From contig CAZCFQ010000130.1 in NCBI GenBank assembly GCA_964497955.1, positions 1 through 6,106 on the forward strand: a stretch of DNA of 6,106 bases, in the 5' to 3' direction. Made by a program: the position numbers and the translations under genes. The notes beneath the pieces are model-generated. The model saw nothing but the letters and a program-made list of their open reading frames with translations, made no database searches and was not told where the DNA came from. The stretch comes from PWPR01 sp964497955 (GTDB taxonomy: Bacteria; Bacillota; UBA994; PWPR01). Position 1 is the stretch's first letter, and each line of letters opens with the position of its first letter. Of this stretch, positions 1 to 5,480 are shown piece after piece.

Positions 1-1
1 A

Positions 2-31
2 AATGATCAACCTATAAGAATAGTAAAATAA
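2..31 (+). CDS. Possible 3' end of an upstream gene (partial)
   Basis: One frame is open from the window edge and reads nine codons (NDQPIRIVK) to a TAA at 29-31, ten bases before a strong terminator hairpin. The other two forward frames stop earlier (TGA at 4-6, TAA at 15-17). The terminator shows that a + strand transcript enters from the left, so some gene probably ends here, and this frame is the most natural candidate. Nine codons are far too few to identify a product, and the true stop could be one of the other two or lie outside the window. Confidence 0.3.
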   Translation, partial: NDQPIRIVK

Positions 32-41
32 AATAAGCATT

Positions 42-74
42 ACTCGGACTGCTGATTGCAGTCCGAGTTTTTTT
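42..74 (+). terminator. Rho-independent terminator of the upstream gene
   Basis: Perfect 11-bp inverted repeat, ACTCGGACTGC (42-52) and GCAGTCCGAGT (58-68), with a 5-nt TGATT loop, followed by seven T (68-74). It is the most GC-rich hairpin in the window and a textbook intrinsic terminator. It insulates the following membrane-protein gene from upstream transcription. Confidence 0.93.
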
Positions 75-107
75 ATACTATTTTTACAATTTATTTTATC
101 TCTGAGT

Positions 108-136
108 ATCATTTCTTATTGTTCTTATAGTATACT
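108..136 (+). promoter_or_regulatory. Weak candidate promoter for the membrane-protein gene
   Basis: Because a terminator precedes the gene at 181, a promoter should lie between 75 and 170. The best -10 match is TATACT (131-136). A poor -35 (ATCATT, 108-113) sits 17 bp upstream. An alternative -10 is TATAGT (140-145). The region is very AT-rich, so chance matches are easy; only the general location is supported. Confidence 0.3.
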
Positions 137-180
137 TAATATAGTGTTAATGATTTAATTGATTAGAAGTGGGGGAAGCT

Positions 181-663
181 ATGAGATCAAGAGTAAAATT
201 TAAAGGCTTTGTTACAAGATTTATCACAATATACCTTCTAATATATCTATTATGCCTTTTAGTTTGTCTTTTTGTAACAGATTATCAAGAGGCAATAAGC
301 ATCGATGAGGTTTTTAGCCAAATATTTAGAGAAGCTGATACCACGCAATTATTTATGGTACCTTTAATTCAACTAATTAGATCATTTCTCATAGCAGCTG
401 TAATATACCCTTTTCACTCTATTATAGTCTATGAGAATTATGGATGGATAAAACTTTTCTTTCTTCTATTTGTCTTAACTGGTCCAGCTGCTTCAATCAT
501 TGGTATTGGTTCACTGGAAGGATACTTATATACATTCCTTGGAATAAGTTCACCAATAATGAGCTTAGTGCAAATAGCAGTAGTAACTCTTATAACTTCT
601 TTCATATTTGTCAAATGGATGAAAAAGTCACTATCAAAATCAAGATTTTATGGTAGATATTAA
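181..663 (+). CDS. Small integral membrane protein, four predicted helices, unknown function
   Basis: Product of 160 residues that I cannot assign to a characterised family. The sequence shows four hydrophobic stretches, about residues 10-32, 57-83, 90-110 and 124-146, with a basic N-terminus (RSRVKFK) and a basic C-terminal tail (KWMKKSLSKSR). By the positive-inside rule both ends should be cytoplasmic. The loop between helices 1 and 2 (33-56) is acidic and would face outward. A GSLEGYLYT stretch (110-118) between helices 3 and 4 looks like a family signature; I have a vague memory of similar GS-x-EG-x-x-YT motifs in uncharacterised clostridial membrane proteins, but this is unverified. The ATG at 181 is chosen because the purine-rich GGGGGA at 171-176 then serves as ribosome binding site about 5 nt upstream. 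An in-frame GTG at 169 would swallow that site and add only four residues. The gene has terminators on both sides and appears monocistronic. Confidence 0.8.
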   Translation: MRSRVKFKGFVTRFITIYLLIYLLCLLVCLFVTDYQEAISIDEVFSQIFREADTTQLFMVPLIQLIRSFLIAAVIYPFHSIIVYENYGWIKLFFLLFVLTGPAASIIGIGSLEGYLYTFLGISSPIMSLVQIAVVTLITSFIFVKWMKKSLSKSRFYGRY

Positions 664-673
664 TAAATAAAGT

Positions 674-704
674 ACAATGGAGATTTATTTTTCCATTGTT
701 TTTT
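674..704 (+). terminator. Rho-independent terminator after the membrane-protein gene
   Basis: Inverted repeat ACAATGGA (674-681) and TCCATTGT (692-699) around a 10-nt AT-rich loop, followed by a run of six T (699-704). It begins 11 nt after the stop codon. The stem is only 8 bp and AT-rich, so it is weaker than the terminators at 42-74 and 2386-2422. A-rich sequence before the stem and T-rich sequence after it could extend the pairing. Confidence 0.8.
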
Positions 705-783
705 ATTTTAAAGTCGTATTATGTGATTACAATAGATACACTTTATAATAATTAATATTAAAATTAAAATAATTAAACAATCC

Positions 784-800
784 CCTTGACAATATCAAGG
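784..800. promoter_or_regulatory. Palindrome over the -35 box, candidate operator
   Basis: CCTTGA (784-789) and TCAAGG (795-800) form a perfect 6-bp inverted repeat with a 5-bp centre (CAATA). It covers the whole -35 hexamer. Its size (17 bp in total) and position fit the binding site of a dimeric helix-turn-helix repressor that would block RNA polymerase. No regulator gene is adjacent and I do not recognise the motif as a known operator. A chance palindrome around TTGACA cannot be excluded. Confidence 0.4.
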
Positions 801-814
801 TATGGCTATATAAT
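786..814 (+). promoter_or_regulatory. Consensus sigma-A promoter of the YvlB/LiaX-like gene
   Basis: Perfect -35 TTGACA (786-791), 17-bp spacer, and perfect -10 TATAAT (809-814). Transcription should start near 821, giving a leader of about 25 nt that ends in the GGAGG ribosome binding site. This is by far the best promoter in the window and implies strong basal expression unless a repressor acts on it. The -35 lies inside the palindrome at 784-800. Confidence 0.92.
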
Positions 815-845
815 AGTTTACAGATAAGAATAAACGGAGGTTTTA

Positions 846-2375
846 ATGATGAATGAAGAAAGAAAAATGATATTACAAATGGTGGCAGACGGTAAAATAA
901 GTTCTTCTGAAGCAGTGGAGTTATTAAATGCAATAAAAGATAAGCCAAAGCAATCATCTGAGTCTAGTAGTTACTCTAATTTCAAAGAAAGTATTGAAAG
1001 AGAAGTAAAGTCATCTTTAAGTGACGCCAAAATAGCAGGTAAAGAAGCTCTAAAAACTGTTAAAGAATCAGTTCAAAAAGCACTTGAAGAGAATAAAGCA
1101 GCTATAAAGAAAACAGGTCAATCAAAAACAGATCAAAATATTGAAAAAGTAGCACAGATTGATGAAAATCTTGCAAAAGAGTACAAATTAGCAGAAGAAG
1201 AATTCCAAAATGCTAAAGCAAGTTTCAAATCAGTTGAAGTCTTAAGACAAACTATGAAGCAACTAGAAGATAAAATTACAAATCTTAATGAAAAAGAAAA
1301 TCTGTCAGATCAAGAACAAGCTGCACTAAGAGAGCTTAAGTCAAAACTTATTGAAACTAGTGGAAAAAAAGATAGATTAAATCAAGAAGCAAAGCAAATG
1401 TCAGCAAGTGCACAAGAAAAAATGCTAGAAGTTAGAAAAAAGATTAAAGAAAAAGGTATTAATTTAGAAGATATTAAAGTAGTAAGAGATGATGATTCTT
1501 TAGATTTAGACATTGGAGAAGTAATTACTAAAGCTACTAGCCAAATTGGTCCTTTAGTTAATCAAATTCTTGATACATTTAATATCGGTGGTGAAGGCCA
1601 TCAAGTTGTTGAAAGCTTTAACTGGAGCCCACAAAACATTGATGAGAATGTAGTTATAAACACTAATTTACAAAATGGTAGTGTAAAAATATATAATGAT
1701 GATGAAAGAGATCAGATTTATGTAAAACTTAATAAAAAGATAAAAGCTGATGAAGATAAAGTTAAAGAAATTGCAGATAATCTAGTAAAGGTTAAGCAAG
1801 CAGGAAACATTATTAGTATTGAAGTAGAGAAACAGTTTAGCAATCGTCACAGTGTATCAGCTGAAATATATTTACCTAACAAATATAAATATGACTGTAA
1901 TCTTAAGTCAGTCAATGGTTCAATAAAGCTTAATGAAGTAAATGGAGATGCATTTTTAATCTCAACTACTAATGGAAGAATTGTAATCAATGATGGCTGT
2001 GCAAGCCATATTCAAGCAGGTTCTACTAATGGCTCTATAAAGTGTAGTGCTAAAGCTAAAGAAGTTAAGCTAAATGCTTCAAATGGCTCTATAAAGCACT
2101 ATATAAACAATGTAGAGCAATCTAATGTAGATTTATCAACTATAAATGGATCTGTCAAAGCTTATGTATCTGTAGATCAATGCACTGCAGTAAATGCAAA
2201 GTCTAGTGTTGGTAGTGTAAAGGTAGTTGATGGAGAGTGGAGTATCATTGAAGAAAAGAAGAGTAGAATAGGAAATTCACTAATAGCAGTTCAAAAGGAT
2301 TGTGACTTTAGCAGCGCTCCTATAAAAATAAGTGCTAAAACTACTCACGGTTCAATAAAAGTAATACAAGAATAA
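846..2375 (+). CDS. YvlB/LiaX-like protein: helical N-terminus, coiled-coil, DUF4097-type beta repeats
   Basis: Product of 509 residues with three visible parts. Residues 1-33 form a short helical module (ERKMILQMVADGKISSSEAV-ELL) typical of the SHOCT-like N-terminus of YvlB/LiaX proteins: a 'bacterial short helix - gKIs-xeEA-xxLL' pattern. Residues about 45-205 are highly charged, rich in K, E, Q and A, and should form long coiled-coil helices. A linker with an amphipathic stretch (223-246) leads to a C-terminal domain (about 255-509) built of short beta rungs. These are marked by repeated NGSIK/NGSVK motifs at 277, 357, 376 (NGRIV), 395, 413 and 434, with variants at 455 and 501, as in DUF4097 proteins. 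No signal peptide or membrane helix is visible. In Enterococcus, LiaX of this plan is linked to daptomycin and antimicrobial-peptide sensing in the envelope stress response; Bacillus YvlB is a related envelope-stress gene. A role in envelope stress here is inference. GGAGG (836-840) lies 5 nt before ATG 846 and 8 nt before a second ATG at 849, so either could be used. The gene has its own promoter and terminator. Confidence 0.82.
   Translation: MMNEERKMILQMVADGKISSSEAVELLNAIKDKPKQSSESSSYSNFKESIEREVKSSLSDAKIAGKEALKTVKESVQKALEENKAAIKKTGQSKTDQNIEKVAQIDENLAKEYKLAEEEFQNAKASFKSVEVLRQTMKQLEDKITNLNEKENLSDQEQAALRELKSKLIETSGKKDRLNQEAKQMSASAQEKMLEVRKKIKEKGINLEDIKVVRDDDSLDLDIGEVITKATSQIGPLVNQILDTFNIGGEGHQVVESFNWSPQNIDENVVINTNLQNGSVKIYNDDERDQIYVKLNKKIKADEDKVKEIADNLVKVKQAGNIISIEVEKQFSNRHSVSAEIYLPNKYKYDCNLKSVNGSIKLNEVNGDAFLISTTNGRIVINDGCASHIQAGSTNGSIKCSAKAKEVKLNASNGSIKHYINNVEQSNVDLSTINGSVKAYVSVDQCTAVNAKSSVGSVKVVDGEWSIIEEKKSRIGNSLIAVQKDCDFSSAPIKISAKTTHGSIKVIQE
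2028..2096 (+). repeat. Direct 15-bp repeat encoding two NGSIK rungs
   Basis: The 15-mer AATGGCTCTATAAAG occurs at 2028-2042 and again, identical, at 2082-2096, exactly 54 nt (18 codons) apart and in the same frame. Each copy encodes NGSIK. It is part of the protein-level rung repeat with a period of 18-21 residues. The other rungs encode similar residues with different codons, so these two copies are the most similar pair. Confidence 0.85.
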
Positions 2376-2385
2376 AACATTAATC

Positions 2386-2422
2386 AAGGCTTTTCCTTTA
2401 ATAATGAGGAAAAGCCTTTTTT
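2386..2422 (+). terminator. Rho-independent terminator of the YvlB/LiaX-like gene
   Basis: Perfect 12-bp inverted repeat AAGGCTTTTCCT (2386-2397) and AGGAAAAGCCTT (2407-2418) with a 9-nt loop, followed by a six-T run (2417-2422). It begins 11 nt after the stop codon and separates this gene from the ylmH operon. Confidence 0.93.
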
Positions 2423-2430
2423 GCTTTTAT

Positions 2431-2459
2431 TTTTAAACTCTCAACCCTTGTGCTACAAT
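2431..2459 (+). promoter_or_regulatory. Extended -10 promoter of the ylmH-recD2-pxpA operon
   Basis: TGC-TACAAT (TG at 2451-2452, -10 hexamer at 2454-2459) is a good extended -10 element, common in low-GC Gram-positives. The -35 position 17 bp upstream (TTTTAA, 2431-2436) is poor, which fits an extended -10 promoter. The predicted start is near 2466, giving a leader of about 37 nt. It lies directly after a terminator, so the operon needs a promoter here. Confidence 0.65.
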
Positions 2460-2484
2460 AATAGTAGGCATTTTGTCTACTATT
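2460..2484 (+). promoter_or_regulatory. Dyad at the predicted transcription start of ylmH
   Basis: AATAGTAG (2460-2467) and CTACTATT (2477-2484) form a perfect 8-bp inverted repeat with a 9-nt loop, beginning immediately after the -10 box. It has no following T-run, so it is not a terminator. It could be an operator covering the start site, or, if transcription starts slightly upstream, a 5' hairpin that stabilises the mRNA. It ends four bases before the AGAAGG ribosome binding site (2489-2494). Confidence 0.5.
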
Positions 2485-2502
2485 TGAAAGAAGGTCGGTT
2501 TT

Positions 2503-3300
2503 ATGGACGTAAGAGAAAAATTAATGATACACGCAAAAGATAGTAATGAAAAAATCTTTGTGGGGAGAATCTGTGAATTAGCTGAAAGAGCTCAACAATC
2601 ACAATCCCTAGTTTATACAGACTTTTTAAACCCTGCAGAACTTGATTTAACAGAAATAGCAATAAACTCATACCCAGCTTTATCATATCAAGCTTTTGGA
2701 GGCTATGAAGGGGCAGAGAGAAAAATTGCTGCGATTTACCCAACTAGATGCAGCTGGTTAGAACCAGAAATTGAATTAGAAGCTATGAAAGTAACACCAA
2801 AAGATAAAAATGCAAAACTAGGACATCGAGATTATCTAGGAGCTTTAATAAACTTAGGTATAAAAAGAAAAGTCTTAGGTGATATTCAGGTAAGAAAAGA
2901 ATTTGCATATATTATTGTAAAGTCAAATATAAGTGATTTTATTAAAACTAGCTTAACACAAGTAGGTAACTCTACTGTACAGGTAGATTATGTAGATTTA
3001 GATGAAGTTGATAAGAAAGAAGAAAAGTATAAAAAAATGGTAATCACAGTAGCTTCGTTGAGACTAGACTCTGTAGTCGCTAGAGCTTTTCAGTTATCAC
3101 GAGGAGCAGCTGCTAACTTTATAAGGCAAGGAAGAGTAAAAGTAGACCATAGAGTCCAAAATTCAGCTTCTCACGAACTAGAAGCTGGACAATTAATTTC
3201 TTGTCAAGGTAGAGGTAGATGCACATTACTTCAAATTCTAGGTAAAACAAAAAGAGGACGAGTTAAATTAGAAGTAGGTTTTCCAATCTTAAAGATATAG
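2503..3300 (+). CDS. ylmH: YlmH family RNA-binding S4-domain protein
   Basis: Product of 265 residues, the usual YlmH length (about 250-265). The N-terminal region carries the family signatures FLNPAE (41-46), GGYEGAERK (66-74), a YPTR stretch (79-82) and GHRDYLGALINLGIKRK with VLGDI (107-128). The C-terminal S4 RNA-binding domain begins near 185 (SLRLDSVVA, with RLD at 187-189), continues through LSRGAAANFIRQGRVKVD (198-215), and ends with the G-GRGR segment and a TKRGR tail (249-253). YlmH proteins bind RNA. In Bacillus subtilis, YlmH has been linked to ribosome-associated quality control, where it can act like RqcP on stalled 50S complexes; in streptococci it has been linked to cell division. 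The start ATG 2503 has AGAAGG (2489-2494) 8 nt upstream. In many Firmicutes ylmH lies in the ylmD-H/divIVA cluster; here it heads a transcript with recD2. Its TAG stop lies within the recD2 ribosome binding site, suggesting translational coupling. Confidence 0.95.
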   Translation: MDVREKLMIHAKDSNEKIFVGRICELAERAQQSQSLVYTDFLNPAELDLTEIAINSYPALSYQAFGGYEGAERKIAAIYPTRCSWLEPEIELEAMKVTPKDKNAKLGHRDYLGALINLGIKRKVLGDIQVRKEFAYIIVKSNISDFIKTSLTQVGNSTVQVDYVDLDEVDKKEEKYKKMVITVASLRLDSVVARAFQLSRGAAANFIRQGRVKVDHRVQNSASHELEAGQLISCQGRGRCTLLQILGKTKRGRVKLEVGFPILKI

Positions 3301-3303
3301 GAG
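3299..3303 (+). promoter_or_regulatory. recD2 ribosome binding site overlapping the ylmH stop codon
   Basis: AGGAG at 3299-3303 shares its first two bases with the ylmH TAG stop (3298-3300) and lies 7 nt before the recD2 ATG. Ribosomes ending on ylmH therefore arrive at the recD2 initiation site, which supports coupled translation and the choice of ATG 3311. Confidence 0.8.
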
Positions 3304-3310
3304 AATACTC

Positions 3311-5479
3311 ATGGAGCAATACACTGGAATTGTAACTCGTTTTACTCATCGAAATGAAGAAAATGGCTACACCGTTGCAAAGATGAGTATAAATGAGCAA
3401 AAAGATATAAAAATAGTTGGGTATTTCCCTGTATTAGCAGTTGGTGAAACAATCACTGTTTTTGGAGAGTTTGAAACTCATCCAGAACATGGTCAACAAC
3501 TTGCTGTAAGTAAATATAAAGCAGAAATACCAGTTACAGAAAAAGGTCTTAAGCATTATTTAGCTTCTGGGCCTTTTAAAGGTATTGGCAAAAAAATGGC
3601 AAAAAGATTGGTAGATCATTTTGGAACTAAGGTATTGGATATTATTGAAAATGAACCAAGTCGGTTAAGTGAAGTCCCTGGAATAGGAAAATCTAAAATT
3701 GATGGCATTACTAAGGGGCTAGAAGCTGCTGAAGATCATGAAGCAATGATTTTTCTTCAAGGTTTAGGATTAACCCCAGGTTATGCAGGGAGAGTAATTG
3801 ATCATTACGGAGATGAGACAGTTAATAGGATAAAAACCAATCCATATTTACTAGCAGATGAGGTCCATGGGATTGGATTTAAAACAGCAGATAGACTAGC
3901 AATAGCTAATGGATTAGAAAAAGAACACCCTGAAAGAATAACAGCTGGGATAAAGTATGTTTTAGAAAAAAGTTTAGAAGAAGGACATTGCTATTTGCCA
4001 TTTAGTGATCTTATTGAAAGAACTAGTGAAGCTTTAAGTATTAATCAAAAACTTGTTATTAATCAATTATCAACTTTAGTAAAAAGTAAAGAATTAATTA
4101 CCGAAAAAAAGCAAGAAGAGACAAGAATTTATCTAGCAGTTTATTATTACGCTGAAAGAGCAGTTGCTAATTCACTTCATAAGCTAAAAAATTGGCAAGC
4201 ACTAATTCTAGTAGATTTTGATTATGAAATAGCTCAATTTGAAAAAAGAAATGGATTTAACTTAGCTTCTAAGCAAAAAGAAGCTATCAAAATGGGACTA
4301 AAAAATGGTGTTAGCATAATTACAGGTGGCCCAGGAACAGGTAAAACAACTATAATAAAATGTATTATCGAATTATTCGAGAAAGCTAATAAAAGAGTTT
4401 CTTTAGCTGCTCCTACAGGAAGAGCTGCTCAAAAATTAAGCGAGTCAGCTGGTAAAGGTGCAAAAACTATTCATAGATTATTAGAGTATTCATATACAAA
4501 AGGATCTATGCAATTTGCAAAAAATGCTGACAATCCTCTAACTTGTGATGTTTTAATTATTGATGAGGTCTCTATGGTTGACATTATGTTAATGCATCAA
4601 TTGCTATTAGCAGTTCCACCGGGGTGCCAGTTAATTCTAGTTGGAGACATCGATCAACTACCTTCAGTTGGACCTGGTAATGTGTTATGGGATATAATAG
4701 ATTCAAATGTGATTAAAGTAGTAAAGCTAGAAGAAATTTTTAGGCAAGGAAAAGGAAGCCTTATTACCTATAATGCTCATAGAATTAATAAAGGAGAATT
4801 CCCATATATAGATAATAATTCAGAAGATTTTTTCTTTGTTGATAAAGAAGACCCTGAAGAAGTAGTACAAACTATTTTAAGTCTATGCAAAAGACGTTTA
4901 CCTAGGTATAAAGATATTCATCCCATTGAAGATATTCAAGTGCTTTCTCCTATGAGAAGAACAACTACTGGTGTTGAAAATCTAAATATACTTTTACAAA
5001 AAACACTTAATCCAAAAAGAGAAAGAGACCCAAAGATTATAAAAGGTAAACAGGTTTGGTTTGAAGGTGATAAGGTAATGCAGATAAGAAACAATTATAA
5101 TAAGAATATATATAATGGTGACTTAGGTAGAATTGTAAGTATTGATAAAAAAAATAAAGAATTAATTGTAGCTTATCCATACTTAGATAAAAAAAGATAC
5201 ATTGAATACACTTTCAATGAGCTAAATGAACTGACTTTAGCTTATGCAATATCAGTTCATAAAAGCCAAGGCAGTGAATATAAAGTAGTAGTAATGCCTA
5301 TAACAACACAACATTACTTAATGCTACAACAAAATTTAATTTATACTGGTATTACAAGGGCAAAAGAAATGGTTGTTTTAGTGGGGACTAAAAAGGCACT
5401 AGCAATAGCTATAAACAATAATAAAGTGGTGAAAAGGCATACAGCACTAGGTGAAAGAATAAAAGATTTGGAGGGCTAA
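3311..5479 (+). CDS. recD2: RecD2-type ATP-dependent 5'-3' DNA helicase (SF1B)
   Basis: Product of 722 residues, close to Deinococcus RecD2 (about 715) and shorter than Bacillus YrrC (about 800). The N-terminal part has an OB-like segment (about 1-75) and helix-hairpin-helix motifs around GIGKK (91-95), PGIGKS (123-128), LGLTPGYA (152-159) and HGIGFKTAD (186-194). These distinguish RecD2 from the RecD subunit of RecBCD. The motor carries all expected SF1 motifs: Walker A GGPGTGKTT (339-347, K345), motif Ia APTGRAAQKL (367-376), Walker B IIDEVSMVD (416-424, D418/E419), motif III GDIDQLPSVGPGN (445-457), motif IV EIFRQ (475-479), motif V SVHKSQGSE (648-656) and motif VI YTGITRAK (678-685, R683). 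The enzyme should unwind DNA 5' to 3' in the cytoplasm; RecD2 is linked to replication-fork progression, DNA repair and mismatch repair in organisms lacking RecBC. All key residues are present, with no sign of decay. It is second in the operon, 10 nt after ylmH and 1 nt before pxpA. Confidence 0.97.
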   Translation: MEQYTGIVTRFTHRNEENGYTVAKMSINEQKDIKIVGYFPVLAVGETITVFGEFETHPEHGQQLAVSKYKAEIPVTEKGLKHYLASGPFKGIGKKMAKRLVDHFGTKVLDIIENEPSRLSEVPGIGKSKIDGITKGLEAAEDHEAMIFLQGLGLTPGYAGRVIDHYGDETVNRIKTNPYLLADEVHGIGFKTADRLAIANGLEKEHPERITAGIKYVLEKSLEEGHCYLPFSDLIERTSEALSINQKLVINQLSTLVKSKELITEKKQEETRIYLAVYYYAERAVANSLHKLKNWQALILVDFDYEIAQFEKRNGFNLASKQKEAIKMGLKNGVSIITGGPGTGKTTIIKCIIELFEKANKRVSLAAPTGRAAQKLSESAGKGAKTIHRLLEYSYTKGSMQFAKNADNPLTCDVLIIDEVSMVDIMLMHQLLLAVPPGCQLILVGDIDQLPSVGPGNVLWDIIDSNVIKVVKLEEIFRQGKGSLITYNAHRINKGEFPYIDNNSEDFFFVDKEDPEEVVQTILSLCKRRLPRYKDIHPIEDIQVLSPMRRTTTGVENLNILLQKTLNPKRERDPKIIKGKQVWFEGDKVMQIRNNYNKNIYNGDLGRIVSIDKKNKELIVAYPYLDKKRYIEYTFNELNELTLAYAISVHKSQGSEYKVVVMPITTQHYLMLQQNLIYTGITRAKEMVVLVGTKKALAIAINNNKVVKRHTALGERIKDLEG

Positions 5480-5480
5480 A

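Noticed and set aside
444..656. Open frame of 70 codons on the + strand
   Set aside because: It lies wholly inside the membrane-protein gene in another frame, and its product is rich in N, S and W with no domain. It is a shadow of the real gene.
727..957. Minus-strand open frame of 76 codons
   Set aside because: It runs across the strong promoter and the start of the YvlB/LiaX-like gene; its hydrophobic product arises from AT-rich antisense sequence.
2386..2502. Possible riboswitch or leader regulation before ylmH
   Set aside because: The first hairpin is explained as the terminator of the preceding gene. The remaining leader after the predicted start is about 37 nt, too short for a known riboswitch or T-box.
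2454..2503. RecBCD-type RecD interpretation of the helicase operon, with nuclease partners expected
   Set aside because: The helicase has the extended N-terminus with helix-hairpin-helix motifs of RecD2, and its neighbours are YlmH and PxpA, not RecB or RecC.
2501..2743. Minus-strand open frame of 80 codons
   Set aside because: It is antisense to the start of ylmH, which has clear family motifs; the leucine-rich product is typical of antisense reading.
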